Positions 1 to 9,104 are shown, counted from the stretch's first letter. The stretch is 57,734 nt of DNA from Microcaldota archaeon (GCA_021797495.1 JAJZZO010000004.1:1-57734), one strand, 5' to 3'. The notes: generated from the sequence alone by a model not told the origin. Translations and numbers: made by a program.

Positions 1-406
1 CCTGCACACCTATCCGCGAAAGTTTTGCCAGCATCTCAGGGAGCTCTTTTTTATCTCTCATGTCCCTTATCTCTTTGAGAATCGGATTTATTGGGTTAAA
101 TTTGAGTTTTTCCAAAGTTGCAGTATCAATGTACGAAGCGTAGAAGCTGCCCACCCTGCTTTCTATCACAGAACTTGAGCCCGCACCTTTCTTAAAGCAG
201 GATTCGGCTATTTCTTTCAGCACCAGCATGTTCGAATCATAGAGTTGCGAGAATGAGCTTATCTGCGATTTATCGCTTGGGATTTCAGCTTTCTTGAGCC
301 AGTTTCCGCACGAATAAACATAAAAATCACGGAACGGATCAACGCTCATGGCCATGTTTTTTATCGAGAACCCGATGCTTTTTCCGGTATTTTTCTTTTG
401 AGTCAT
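1..406 (-). CDS. M13 family (neprilysin/PepO-like) metallopeptidase, N-terminal fragment
   Basis: Reading from the ATG at 406 toward the left edge gives 135 codons with no stop, so the gene continues outside the window. Residues about 22-60 contain DPFRDFYVYSCGNWLKK followed by IPSDKS and SSFSQL, the typical N-terminal signature of M13 zinc endopeptidases (D-x-C/F-x-DFY-x-Y-x-CG-x-W). The catalytic HExxH and the second zinc-ligand motif lie beyond the edge and cannot be checked. There is no obvious N-terminal signal peptide or membrane anchor, unlike many family members, so a cytosolic enzyme is possible. The start overlaps the stop of the small upstream ORF by ATGA, which implies translational coupling. 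Confidence 0.75.
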   Translation of the reverse strand, partial: MTQKKNTGKSIGFSIKNMAMSVDPFRDFYVYSCGNWLKKAEIPSDKSQISSFSQLYDSNMLVLKEIAESCFKKGAGSSSVIESRVGSFYASYIDTATLEKLKFNPINPILKEIRDMRDKKELPEMLAKLSRIGVQ

Positions 407-579
407 GACTTTCCGCACCTTTCTTTTTTATTATCCCCTTTTTGCTCTGATGAGGCATCAGTGCCTACACGCAACAGGGTAATGTCCTCCTTTGCAATCA
501 TTGCAGTATCCATACTTGTCGTGTTCTTCCCGGGTTGAGTTGCCACTGTTTCTTCCTTTTTTATTTCCTTGCTGTCCAT
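403..579 (-). CDS. 58-aa hypothetical protein coupled to the M13 peptidase
   Basis: An ATG-initiated ORF of 58 codons begins MDSKEIKKEE and ends KKERCGKS. It is hydrophilic, lysine/glutamate-rich, without membrane segments or a recognisable domain. Its TGA overlaps the ATG of the peptidase gene (ATGA at 403-406), the common arrangement for translationally coupled genes, which is the main reason to believe it. It may be a real small protein or only a leader ORF. I do not recognise it. Confidence 0.4.
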   Translation of the reverse strand: MDSKEIKKEETVATQPGKNTTSMDTAMIAKEDITLLRVGTDASSEQKGDNKKERCGKS

Positions 580-644
580 AGAATCGATATTATTTGAAAT
601 GCAAGCAATTTAGCAGTATCACAGAATATCACATATTAGGAACA

Positions 645-1337
645 TTAAAACGACTTAATGAAACTATCCGACATAAAAGGTTTAAGGTCGCTTATCTTGG
701 CAATATCATTGCCGAATTCATTGTTCCTGTCAACCAGTACAGCCTTCATACCGCTCTTTCGAGGTCCTTCATAATCGTTTATCAGGTCATCGCCTACGAA
801 CAGTATCTCGTCTGCACCGCATTTCGATTCTTTTATAACGCGCTTGTACGCTTTCGGATCGGGTTTCGGTATGTTCGTCGTATCCTCTCCGAAAACGAAC
901 GCAAAATACTTCAAGAGCCCCTCTTTCTCAAGCGTTTTTGTATAACTTGTCGCTGCGCCTGCTGTAAGCAGGCCGAGCCTAAAGCCGCTAGCTTGCAAGT
1001 GTTCTAGGACTTCCATCACCTCAGGATATGGCTTCCTGTTGCTGGCATCCGTCCATTTTTCATTCATTATCTTTGCCAGAGCTTCTGCCTGCTCGTCATT
1101 GAATCCTAGTAGCATGAACCTTATTTCATTTTCAATAAGGTAACCGGCTTCATCAAGTTTTATAATGCCTTTAGAGCGAAGCATTATTGCTATTCGCCTA
1201 GACATAGCGAATGCATCGTCTATCTCTGCTATACTCTTATCGTAGCCTTGATCTTTCAACACATTCCGTATCTTCTCATTCTTAGAAATACTGCTGAACA
1301 GGGTACCCTGAGCATCGAATACTATAACCTTTATCAT
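645..1337 (-). CDS. HAD-superfamily hydrolase
   Basis: About 230 aa starting MIKVIVFDAQGTLF. An in-frame TTG five codons upstream (1352) is less likely because the HAD strand 1 should sit at the N-terminus. Motif I is DAQGT (nucleophile Asp; the second Asp of DxDxT is Gln here). Motif II Thr lies in LLTAGAA, motif III Lys in KPDPKAY, and motif IV is GDDLINDYEG. A helical cap occupies roughly residues 15-90, as in subfamily I phosphatases such as phosphoglycolate phosphatase and L-2-haloacid dehalogenase. The replaced motif I Asp, normally the acid/base, is seen in some haloacid-dehalogenase-like members, so substrate and even hydrolysis type stay open. Confidence 0.85.
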   Translation of the reverse strand: MIKVIVFDAQGTLFSSISKNEKIRNVLKDQGYDKSIAEIDDAFAMSRRIAIMLRSKGIIKLDEAGYLIENEIRFMLLGFNDEQAEALAKIMNEKWTDASNRKPYPEVMEVLEHLQASGFRLGLLTAGAATSYTKTLEKEGLLKYFAFVFGEDTTNIPKPDPKAYKRVIKESKCGADEILFVGDDLINDYEGPRKSGMKAVLVDRNNEFGNDIAKISDLKPFMSDSFIKSF

Positions 1338-1391
1338 GACATAACATACCAAGGCAAACTATAAGGATATTGTGCACACCGACAAGTGCAA

Positions 1392-3047
1392 TTACCTAGA
1401 GTATATCGTAACAGAACCGTCAGCGTATGAATTCTCTATGCCGTCATACATCAGAAGGTTAAACTTCTGCATGCTTTTTGGTATTGTAAAAGGCCCAGCT
1501 GCGATATTAAGCCCACAATCTTTTTGAAAGGTGGAGTTGGTAACTGAGATAACATAAGTATTGTTTGGAATCATGCTGCAGCTCGGATATTCAGTATTAA
1601 AATATGTAATTTTTTTAGGATATAGGTAAACGCCCAACTGGATTATGTTGTTGGTCTCTATCAGATTCACGTTGGTTTTGTGTGCCAGAAAAGAAACAGC
1701 TTCTTTGAAAGGATAAAATGACGCATGCTCTGAAGCTCCTATAAAATAAGTCGCATATAATGATTGCAATGCTACAAGTATAAGGAGCGCCATAAAAACA
1801 ACTTTTATTATGATGGCCTTTTTACTGTAATTTGGGTGCTTATTCTTCCTTTTGTTGGGATTCCTTTTCTTTTTTGTTTTTAATCTGTCAAAGATATTGC
1901 TGTAACCTACGCCAACCATCAACGCTATTGCAGGAGCCACGAGTAGAGTATAGCGGGAGAATGGAGGTATGAAAACATAATGGCTTATGCTCATTGTACC
2001 GAATATAAGATAAAGCATAATGGATGCGAAAAGGAATGAAGGAAGTATTATATTGCTTTTTTTGATTAATATCGAAACGATTGCAGCCATTAGAGCCAGA
2101 TATACAAACCACACATATGAAAATGTATCATATGGTTGTGGTAACCTGTTACTAAACCTCGGAAGAAAATAGCCCAAAAACCCGCTCGTTATTCCAGTAC
2201 CGGCAGATGGAGTATATACTGGGAACAAGGTTGCGGCGTATATCGGATATATATAGCCTGGATTAAACACGTACCATACTGTTTGATTATACCAGTTGGA
2301 ATCGGACTTGAACTGAAGCAACGGGTTTACTCCAAAAGCTCCATTCCACAGCATTATCAGCACTATAGCCAAAGCAATGCCAGCAATAAACGATGGGAAG
2401 GGTAAAACTCGCGAAACGAGATTTTGCCTTGTTTTGAAACACGAATAGAGCCATATAAAGAATATTGGTACAAAAACTATGATCACTTCAGCAGTTATTA
2501 GGAAGCCGATCATCATGAAAAACCCTGCCGATACAGAATAGATGACGCTTCTTTTGCGGCTTGATGATTTTATCGCGGAGTAGAATGCATAAACGGATAG
2601 CATCGCGATAAAAGCCATCGGGATATCGTCGCCGACCAAAGCCGCATTTGTAACGGCTAATGGCATTATGGCAAAACAGAATGCAGATAAAAGACCTCCT
2701 GAGCTATTGCTAAGTTTTTTACCCAGTTCGAATACGAGTATTATTGTGCCTATAAAACAGAGTTCGCCGAAAAGAGAGCTAGATAAGGCGCTTATTCCAA
2801 ATAGCAGATAAAATAGGGCTATGCCAAAATTTAATACGTATTTTTGCCCCAATACGCCGTCAAACGCTATAGAGCTTGCATTATGTGAAAAAATGGCAGT
2901 GGCATAATCTACATAGCTAGGTGCATCGCTCGAATACTGGCTTGGGCCGTAAAACGATGCGTAGCTTAATGAGATTGCAATGACTATTATTAAGGTCAGA
3001 AGCGCTAAATCCCCGTGCTTATGCATCAGCACATCCTTACTCTTCAT
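1392..3047 (-). CDS. GT-C fold membrane glycosyltransferase-like protein
   Basis: 551 aa with about ten to twelve hydrophobic helices and a C-terminal soluble domain. After the first helix comes an acidic loop (SSDAPSYVDYA), in the position where PMT/ArnT-type GT-C enzymes carry the catalytic Asp in the first external loop. A lysine-rich cytosolic stretch (KTKKKRNPNKRKNKH, near residue 395) precedes the last helix, and the final 110 residues look extracellular. A second protein of the same architecture is encoded at 34541-36139 with a matching YDDSTYMGIA loop, so the two are probably paralogues. Likely role: sugar transfer from a lipid-linked donor. The substrate cannot be read from the sequence. 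Confidence 0.6.
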   Translation of the reverse strand: MKSKDVLMHKHGDLALLTLIIVIAISLSYASFYGPSQYSSDAPSYVDYATAIFSHNASSIAFDGVLGQKYVLNFGIALFYLLFGISALSSSLFGELCFIGTIILVFELGKKLSNSSGGLLSAFCFAIMPLAVTNAALVGDDIPMAFIAMLSVYAFYSAIKSSSRKRSVIYSVSAGFFMMIGFLITAEVIIVFVPIFFIWLYSCFKTRQNLVSRVLPFPSFIAGIALAIVLIMLWNGAFGVNPLLQFKSDSNWYNQTVWYVFNPGYIYPIYAATLFPVYTPSAGTGITSGFLGYFLPRFSNRLPQPYDTFSYVWFVYLALMAAIVSILIKKSNIILPSFLFASIMLYLIFGTMSISHYVFIPPFSRYTLLVAPAIALMVGVGYSNIFDRLKTKKKRNPNKRKNKHPNYSKKAIIIKVVFMALLILVALQSLYATYFIGASEHASFYPFKEAVSFLAHKTNVNLIETNNIIQLGVYLYPKKITYFNTEYPSCSMIPNNTYVISVTNSTFQKDCGLNIAAGPFTIPKSMQKFNLLMYDGIENSYADGSVTIYSR

Positions 3048-3187
3048 GGATTCACGTCAACCATACTGTTATGCCAAGACCGAAAATTAAATCTTTGCTT
3101 CTGGAAACAGGTAATCTTTGTAATGAAAACCTAAAAAACAAAGGGTTGTTTTGTGTTTAAAGGCTTATATGATGCCGTAACACAGAG

Positions 3188-3200
3188 TTAAATATTTTTA
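3188..3200 (+). promoter_or_regulatory. TATA box for rfcS
   Basis: TTAAATATTTTTA, an archaeal TATA element. Transcription would start about 25 bases downstream, near 3215-3220. That disfavours the ATG at 3215 and supports the ATG at 3236 with a short leader. Confidence 0.5.
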
Positions 3201-3235
3201 CCCGAAAATAGTCAATGCTACTGCTGATGATTATC

Positions 3236-4201
3236 ATGCCGAACCTAGATTTGCCTTGGACGGAAAAATACAGGCCGAAAAGCCTCGACGATGTGATAGG
3301 CCAAAAACCGATAGTCGAAAGGCTTAAATCATTCATAAAGGGAAGCAACTTCCCGAATATGATATTTGCCGGAAGCGCCGGCATAGGGAAGACAACATGC
3401 GCCATAGCGCTCGCAAAGGACCTTTACGGCAGTGACCTGGAGGGGGCCTTCAAGGAGCTTAATGCCAGCGATGCAAGGGGCATAGACGTGATAAGGGGAG
3501 AGGTAAAGAACTTCGCAAGGACCGTATCGATAGCTAGGGTACCTGTCAAGATAATATTTCTGGACGAAGCAGATTCGCTGACTGCAGATGCACAGCACGC
3601 TCTTAGGAGGACGATGGAGAAGTATTCATCGGAAACGCGCTTCATACTCAGCGCGAACTACGCCAGCAAGATAATAGAGCCCATACAGAGCAGGTGCGTA
3701 GTTTTCAGATTCAAGCAGCTCACTGCGGCTGACATGCGCATATACGTTGAGCGTATAGCAAAGGAAGAAGAGCTTGAAATGGATGAAAAAGCGATAGATG
3801 CGCTGATATATGTGGGAGACGGGGACATGAGGAAGCTCACGAACGTGCTTCAGAGCGCTGCGATGTTTTCCAAGAAAGTGACCGAGTCGGAGGTTTACAA
3901 CGTTGCTTCGAGGGCGAGGCCTACCGAGATAATATCAATGCTTAAGTACAGCATAGAAGGAAATTTTGAGAAGGCGAGGAGTGAGCTTGACACTCTCATG
4001 CTAAAGCACGGGCTCGGAGCGGAAGACATACTGACACAGTGCTACAAGGAGATACACGGAATTAATATGGACGAGAGGGCAAAGCTCAAGACCATAAGTT
4101 ATATAGGCGAATGCAATTTCAGGGTAGTAGAAGGTGCCAACGAGCGCATACAACTGGAAGCTTTCCTGGCGAATCTTGCCTTGATAGCGAAAGGGCAGTG
4201 A
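3236..4201 (+). CDS. rfcS: Replication factor C small subunit (clamp loader)
   Basis: 321 aa AAA+ ATPase of the sliding-clamp loader that places PCNA on primed DNA. The N-terminus MPNLDLPWTEKYRPKSLDD is the RFC box region. Walker A is GSAGIGKTT (residues 46-54), Walker B is IIFLDEAD, sensor 1 lies in LSANYASKI, and the SRC motif with the arginine finger is QSRCVVFRF. The C-terminal collar domain follows. In-frame ATGs exist at 3215 and 3227, but the promoter position and family alignment favour 3236. The partner large subunit is at 9302-10504, separated by seven unrelated genes. The length is normal for archaeal RfcS (about 320 aa). Confidence 0.95.
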   Translation: MPNLDLPWTEKYRPKSLDDVIGQKPIVERLKSFIKGSNFPNMIFAGSAGIGKTTCAIALAKDLYGSDLEGAFKELNASDARGIDVIRGEVKNFARTVSIARVPVKIIFLDEADSLTADAQHALRRTMEKYSSETRFILSANYASKIIEPIQSRCVVFRFKQLTAADMRIYVERIAKEEELEMDEKAIDALIYVGDGDMRKLTNVLQSAAMFSKKVTESEVYNVASRARPTEIISMLKYSIEGNFEKARSELDTLMLKHGLGAEDILTQCYKEIHGINMDERAKLKTISYIGECNFRVVEGANERIQLEAFLANLALIAKGQ

Positions 4202-4226
4202 GCAAAATGCACTTTATGCAGCCACT

Positions 4227-4934
4227 TCACGTTCCTGTATCTGGTATGCTTGATTTTTCGGCGTTGAAAACCAGTTCCAGCTCACCAGCATAGTCATATG
4301 CTGGGGCTTTTATGTAAAAGCTTGCGATGTAGCTGCTTTTGTTGTCTATTGTGAATGGGAGCTTGGGCTCCGAACCCACAAATTCGAATGGTTTGTTCAC
4401 GGTTACGCTTTTTACAGTATCTGCGTATGTAAGTATCCTGTACATTTGCATTGATATCTCAAAATTCCCGTCCTTTTCAAGGCTTTTTACTTCTCCGTGC
4501 TCGTTGACTTTGACACGCTTGCTGCCGTTTACCGCGATTATGTCAGGCAGTTCTATGTGCACCATTTCAACGGGCTTTGGGACCATCTTGAGCACTAGCG
4601 GTCCGCTGTAGTTATACTCCGGTGCCTGCACTTTAATCGCGAATTCCACAGATTCACCTGGTTTTATGGATGCAGGCACGTTTGGCTCAACGCTTATGAG
4701 CTTGAACGGTTTCCTCACTTCTATTTCGTTAACTATTTCGGTATTATCTGCCTTTTTAAGGAATGATAGCCCTTCGTAATTCTTGTTTGTGAATGGAATC
4801 TTAAGCTCAAATTCTCTCTCTCTTAGCTTCATCCCGGGAAGGCCGTGCATAGAATTCTTCCAGTAGATGCTTACCCCCGTAACCTCGCCAGTGTAGCTTG
4901 ATTTTTTCTTCAAGAAACCAAAACTTATCCCCAT
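4227..4934 (-). CDS. Hypothetical protein with two tandem beta-rich repeats
   Basis: 235 aa, no signal peptide or membrane helix, and no family I recognise. It contains an internal duplication. Residues about 85-135 (VRKPFKLISVEPNVPASI ... YNYSGPLVLKM) match residues about 180-228 (VNKPFEFVGSEPKLPFTI ... YDYAGELELVF). The shared pattern is KPF-x5-EP-x2-P-x2-I, then an A-P-x-Y-x-Y-(S/A)-G motif. Each unit has alternating hydrophobic residues typical of an immunoglobulin-like or similar beta sandwich. It is convergent with rfcS, with 25 bases between stops. A scaffold or binding role is only a guess. Confidence 0.7.
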   Translation of the reverse strand: MGISFGFLKKKSSYTGEVTGVSIYWKNSMHGLPGMKLREREFELKIPFTNKNYEGLSFLKKADNTEIVNEIEVRKPFKLISVEPNVPASIKPGESVEFAIKVQAPEYNYSGPLVLKMVPKPVEMVHIELPDIIAVNGSKRVKVNEHGEVKSLEKDGNFEISMQMYRILTYADTVKSVTVNKPFEFVGSEPKLPFTIDNKSSYIASFYIKAPAYDYAGELELVFNAEKSSIPDTGT

Positions 4935-5019
4935 TTAAGCACTGCAATTTGTTGTCATCTTATCTTATGGCTAAATAAGTTATGCGTAATTATCGTTTAC
5001 TTGTTTGCAGGTTGTGCAT

Positions 5020-5349
5020 TCATGCATGGACCCTGCGAAGCACTATCCTGTTTTTGTAGCGTTTGTGCGAGATGACCCTTTTCCTCACATTGTGCGTGTA
5101 CATGACCCTCGAATGCATGATGCCGCCCTTTGTCTGTATGAGCGCAAGGTCGCTCCTTTTAATAACCGCTTTCCTTCCTGCATAATTAGCGTAAAAAGAG
5201 GCTTCGTCTACGAGCTCCTTTACCGTTTGTTCAAGCTCCTGTTCGAGAGATATTACCGCATTCTCGTTTATTTTTTCCGCGCCAGCCTCCTTAAGGAACT
5301 GTTCGACATCGTATAAGCTGAAACCCCTTTGTTTTACCAAATTAAACAC
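5020..5349 (-). CDS. Archaeal histone with basic C-terminal tail
   Basis: 109 aa from a GTG codon; no ATG lies near the N-terminus and an AAGGGG sequence immediately precedes it. Residues 11-75 align end to end with HMfB-type histones. Helix 1 is followed by KEAGAEKINENA (HMfB: KDAGAERVSDDA), then the long central helix, then YAGRKAVIKRSDLAL (HMfB: HAGRKTIKAEDIEL). The Arg59-Asp67 pair that clamps loop 2 is present; the DNA-contacting Thr of GRKT is Ala. Residues 76-109 form an extra tail with ten Arg/Lys and no acidic residue, absent from minimal archaeal histones of about 67 aa. A ten-residue N-terminal extension is also present. Expected role: chromatin packaging. Confidence 0.85.
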   Translation of the reverse strand: MFNLVKQRGFSLYDVEQFLKEAGAEKINENAVISLEQELEQTVKELVDEASFYANYAGRKAVIKRSDLALIQTKGGIMHSRVMYTHNVRKRVISHKRYKNRIVLRRVHA

Positions 5350-5447
5350 CCCTTAAAAATACCAAACGAAGTTGGCAGATAGTTATTTGAACGAAGGTTT
5401 TTAAATGAAAGTGGAGGGAACGGAATAGCGGCAGTATGGGAATGCCA

Positions 5448-6407
5448 TTATGCAAGCAATGCACCTATTATGCCATAAGCTACAGCCACGGCGATGTTGT
5501 CGTCAATCTTATTGCTAAGGCTTTCAAGCAGTGCCAGGGCAAAGGCTATAGGTATACCTACATAGCCGATTAAAAGCACGCCGAATACGAGGCCAAGGAT
5601 AAAATATGACAAGGTGCCAGCATAGCTTTTCTTGCGGTTGTATGGCAGTTTTAACTTGCCGAATCTGAGGCCCATTATCGTAGCTATCGGATCGCAGAAC
5701 AAGAGTATCAGGATGCCGAATAACGCTATCTTAAATGAGGGGTACAAAGAGAGCAGTATTGTAAAACCTATTGCAAGAAATATCGCACCCCTTCCGAAAA
5801 AAACCCCGTCTTTCTCTAGGTTTTTGAAGAATGACATGTGCTTATTTTTGGAATTAAGCGAAAAGGCTATGCCAAATAAACCGAGCAGCACCAGGTAGAA
5901 CGAGATATATGCACCTAAAGCACCTAAAAATATGAGCAGGACAGATATTATTATACCTGTGAATATCTGGATATAGTCCCGGTTAAGCTCAGCTCTTATG
6001 TTTTGATTGTGTGGGCGCTTGATTGAACTGCTCGATTCCACACCGGAGAGCATAATACCGTAAAGCGCACCTATGCCGAATGCCATGGTATCGTATCCGC
6101 TTGCAAGCCCAAAGTGCAGGTAAACAAGTAAAACGAGAGCCACAGCACCCAGCAATGCGAAGAACAAGGAAAACATCTTTTTGCCATAGGCGTACATTAG
6201 AGGCATTGACAAAAGCAGCATTAGCGCTACGGCAAACGATTCATACGAGTAGTTAAAATACAACAAGGACAAAACTACGAAAGCAAGCGCACCAAGCACT
6301 GAAAAATGCTTGTGCGAATAGTATTCAGCCAGGAATACCGCGGCAAATATAACCAATGATATTATGTAATAGTACAGACTAACACCGTTTCGCACAGGCG
6401 GATTCAT
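5448..6407 (-). CDS. Polyprenol/dolichol kinase-like (CTP-dependent) membrane protein
   Basis: 319 aa with about nine hydrophobic helices. The C-terminal third contains CDPIATIMGLRFGKLKLP, then RKKSYAGTLSYFILGLVFG, and ends ESLSNKIDDNIAVAVAYG. These are the hallmarks of the Sec59 dolichol kinase / DGK1 / phytol kinase family, which phosphorylates lipid alcohols with CTP. The N-terminal membrane half is longer than in phytol kinases and closer to dolichol kinase layout. It lies downstream of DUF2070 and uppS on the same strand (42 and about 91 bases apart). Regenerating polyprenyl phosphate made by UppS is therefore a reasonable job for it. Confidence 0.75.
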   Translation of the reverse strand: MNPPVRNGVSLYYYIISLVIFAAVFLAEYYSHKHFSVLGALAFVVLSLLYFNYSYESFAVALMLLLSMPLMYAYGKKMFSLFFALLGAVALVLLVYLHFGLASGYDTMAFGIGALYGIMLSGVESSSSIKRPHNQNIRAELNRDYIQIFTGIIISVLLIFLGALGAYISFYLVLLGLFGIAFSLNSKNKHMSFFKNLEKDGVFFGRGAIFLAIGFTILLSLYPSFKIALFGILILLFCDPIATIMGLRFGKLKLPYNRKKSYAGTLSYFILGLVFGVLLIGYVGIPIAFALALLESLSNKIDDNIAVAVAYGIIGALLA

Positions 6408-6448
6408 GCATTGTTTTCAGTGCATGCAAAGGCTTATGCTTATCGAAT

Positions 6449-8305
6449 TTATATTAAGCTTATTATCCAAGCGGCAATCAGGAAACCCACGGCGATTATT
6501 GCAGGTACAAGAACCTTCGCGGTTGCTGCCATTGAACTTACAGCTGCCATCATCTTTTCTCTCTGGTTTATGCCCCAGATATAGAAATTCTTCATTATCG
6601 CGGATTCCCACACCAAGTTGGCCTCCTTCAAATCTTTAATGGCAGAATCTATCGCTTCATCAAGGGCTTTTGACATTCTGGAATAGCTTACGGTGCTCCC
6701 CAGAACGTTGCTCGCCGTCTGACGTAATGAATTGACGTAATGCGTATCCGTTGTATAAAGCTCGAAATCCACCCCGAATTTATCCGATATGTGCGATAGG
6801 ATTTTATCCCTGAATTGGGGGTTAATGTTATTGGCGTTGAACTGTATAATGCCCACTCTCTTTGCACCTATCTCAAAAACCACAACGTTAACGTTTCCAG
6901 GGGCCATGTCCTGCGGTCTGCCAAGCTTCTCGTACAGGTTTGCAGACGCAGTACCTACCTTTATGGCAGAACTTTCCGATACAGTTGCTATCGATTTTAT
7001 TGCCCCCATGTAATCGTTTAGAATTTGGGAATCGAATTTAACTGCTGCAAGTTCCTCCGCTGATGCAGAGGTATACCTGGAGTTATGCGCATCTACCAAG
7101 ATTATGTTTTTTGCCTGCTGTTGCAGCGCGTGCCTTAGCAACACCGACGCTTCAGGCGTTATGTCCTCAGTGACACGCGGGGCCCTGCTTAGTGTCGCAA
7201 TAGCGGTATCTCCGAATTTTATCAGCCTCACTCTTGCACCGTTGGATTCACCGTAACAATACGAATACATGAGCTTTTTTCTCTTGGCGGATTTTGCCCT
7301 GTTTACCATGTCGTCTATGGCACGTTTGAGCTGCTGGAATTGATCACTAGAAACCGCGTTGTGATCTTCGTTGATGGCGGAGTGCAAGACAACAGACTGG
7401 GATTTGTATCGCGATGTTATGTGCCTTTCTATCAGATATGGGAAATTGCTGCTTCCAAGCGTGCCTACAGGGCCGAAATGTATGTTTGGCACCACGAGCA
7501 TGGATTTTGTCCTGCCCGATTTATCCATGGCAATCACTGAATCCACACCTATGTCCGCTTTCTCCCCAAACGGGTTCCGCACTTTCCTATTTGGTATGGT
7601 TATGTTTATGCTGAACAGCCAGTTCTGCATCATTTGCGAAAACGTGTCTATGCCGCTAAAGCCAAGGCTTTTCTTTATTGGAGAATCTATGAAATATATT
7701 ATGGTGTAGCTTATCAAAAGGAATACGAATATGGCTGCGTAGAGCTTTATCATGAGTATGTCGAATGGCACAGTGACGCCGAAGAATATGGTGCTTGCAG
7801 GAAGGAAGAATATAAGGTTAACTGTAGGTTGCAACAGCGCGAACATCGAGGCATTCTTCGACCTGTTCATCATTATCTTGTTTATGAAGACCCACCATGC
7901 AAATATGCTTGCGTCGCTGACTATTATGGCTGCCAGAGCTAAAGCGTACGAATGCGATATGTAGTATATGGCCCCGGAGAATATCAGGAATATCCCGTAC
8001 ATAAGCTCTGCCAAGAGGGATACGAATATTATGTACTTGAAGCGTATGTAGCTGCGCATTGCCTTGAACAGTATTATTGTTATCGTAGTTGGCAATATTA
8101 TGGCGAATATGCCCCCTATGGCACCACTTGCGATTATGTATTGTATGCTGTATAAGGGATCTGCTATATGTGCCACATAGGACGTTATGATTCCAGAAGC
8201 TAGGCCGAGCAGCACGAGCATGGCGTATAAGCTGGCTGAGCCGGGAAGGTTTTTAGCGAATAGGCTCACGTGACTGAGGAAACCTGAATAGCTTTTGTCC
8301 ACCAT
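6449..8305 (-). CDS. DUF2070 family membrane protein
   Basis: 618 aa from the ATG at 8305 (a GTG three codons earlier is possible). About six to seven hydrophobic helices fill the first 215 residues. A large soluble domain with VVPNIHFGPVGTLGSSNFPY, a later VVLHSAINEDHNAVSSDQ and LVDAHNS follows, and one C-terminal helix ends the protein. These His/Gly motifs and the helix-soluble-helix layout are characteristic of DUF2070, an archaea-specific family of unknown function. The conserved His/Asp cluster suggests a metal-dependent hydrolase-like domain, but no activity is established. Its position between uppS and a dolichol-kinase-like gene hints at membrane lipid or carrier metabolism. Confidence 0.9.
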   Translation of the reverse strand: MVDKSYSGFLSHVSLFAKNLPGSASLYAMLVLLGLASGIITSYVAHIADPLYSIQYIIASGAIGGIFAIILPTTITIILFKAMRSYIRFKYIIFVSLLAELMYGIFLIFSGAIYYISHSYALALAAIIVSDASIFAWWVFINKIMMNRSKNASMFALLQPTVNLIFFLPASTIFFGVTVPFDILMIKLYAAIFVFLLISYTIIYFIDSPIKKSLGFSGIDTFSQMMQNWLFSINITIPNRKVRNPFGEKADIGVDSVIAMDKSGRTKSMLVVPNIHFGPVGTLGSSNFPYLIERHITSRYKSQSVVLHSAINEDHNAVSSDQFQQLKRAIDDMVNRAKSAKRKKLMYSYCYGESNGARVRLIKFGDTAIATLSRAPRVTEDITPEASVLLRHALQQQAKNIILVDAHNSRYTSASAEELAAVKFDSQILNDYMGAIKSIATVSESSAIKVGTASANLYEKLGRPQDMAPGNVNVVVFEIGAKRVGIIQFNANNINPQFRDKILSHISDKFGVDFELYTTDTHYVNSLRQTASNVLGSTVSYSRMSKALDEAIDSAIKDLKEANLVWESAIMKNFYIWGINQREKMMAAVSSMAATAKVLVPAIIAVGFLIAAWIISLI

Positions 8306-8396
8306 AAAACGCACTTGTATCTTTGGTCAGCTTGTGCACTACATATCAAATACCAAAAATAAGGTAATAAACTATTTATCGGTTTGCCGAAAAGGC

Positions 8397-9104
8397 TTAC
8401 TTGCCATACCTTCTTTTGCGCCTTGAGAATTCCCTTATCGCGGCATTAAGGTCCGATTTGCTGAAGTCTGGCCAGTATTTCTTGCTGAAGTATAGCTCCG
8501 AATACGAGGACTGCCAGGGCAATAACCCCGAAAGCCTTTCTTCACCGGAAGTTCTTATTATAAGATCCGGATCGTTTACCAATGCGGTTCTAAGGCTCCC
8601 TTTTAGCTTGTCTTCGCTTATCTCCTTTGGGGACACACCTGAAGCGAGGAGCCTTTTTGCAGCATATACGATATCTTCATGACCTCCGTATGCCAGAAGT
8701 ATGTTTATGTAGAACTTGTTATACTTTTCAGTATGCTTTTCCACGTATCGCAAAGCCTTGTCCACAGTTTTCGGAATGAGCTCCCTGTTGCCTATTATCC
8801 TTACCCTTGCTTGGGTATCATCAAGCATTTTTATTATTTTCTTGTCCCTTGCAGCATGCGTATAGAGCTTGTAAAGTATGCCTAGTTCGGAAGGGGTTCT
8901 TTTATTTATGTTTTCTGTAGAAAGAGCCCATACAGTAAGGCTTTTGGATCCCATGCTCTTGAGCCATATTGAAAACTCTATGAACTTTTTTATTCCGTAG
9001 TTATAGCCGTTGAATAAGTTTATTCTATTATTCTTCGCCCATCTTCTGTTTCCGTCCGGAATCAACGCTACATTTGCTGGGACGATAAGCTCTCTATTAG
9101 ACAT
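8397..9104 (-). CDS. uppS: Polyprenyl diphosphate synthase (cis-prenyltransferase, UppS family)
   Basis: 235 aa. The family start motif VALIPDGNRRWAKNN has the catalytic Asp17. Other signatures are LTVWALSTENINKR, the helix-3 ALRYVEKHTEKY region, LLAYGGHEDIVYA, and DLIIRTSGEERLSGLLPWQSS at the C-terminal substrate-binding site. The enzyme condenses isopentenyl diphosphate in cis onto an allylic primer to build the long lipid carrier used in glycosylation. It is the first gene of the minus-strand run uppS, DUF2070, polyprenol-kinase-like and is divergent from rfcL. Length is normal. Confidence 0.95.
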   Translation of the reverse strand: MSNRELIVPANVALIPDGNRRWAKNNRINLFNGYNYGIKKFIEFSIWLKSMGSKSLTVWALSTENINKRTPSELGILYKLYTHAARDKKIIKMLDDTQARVRIIGNRELIPKTVDKALRYVEKHTEKYNKFYINILLAYGGHEDIVYAAKRLLASGVSPKEISEDKLKGSLRTALVNDPDLIIRTSGEERLSGLLPWQSSYSELYFSKKYWPDFSKSDLNAAIREFSRRKRRYGK

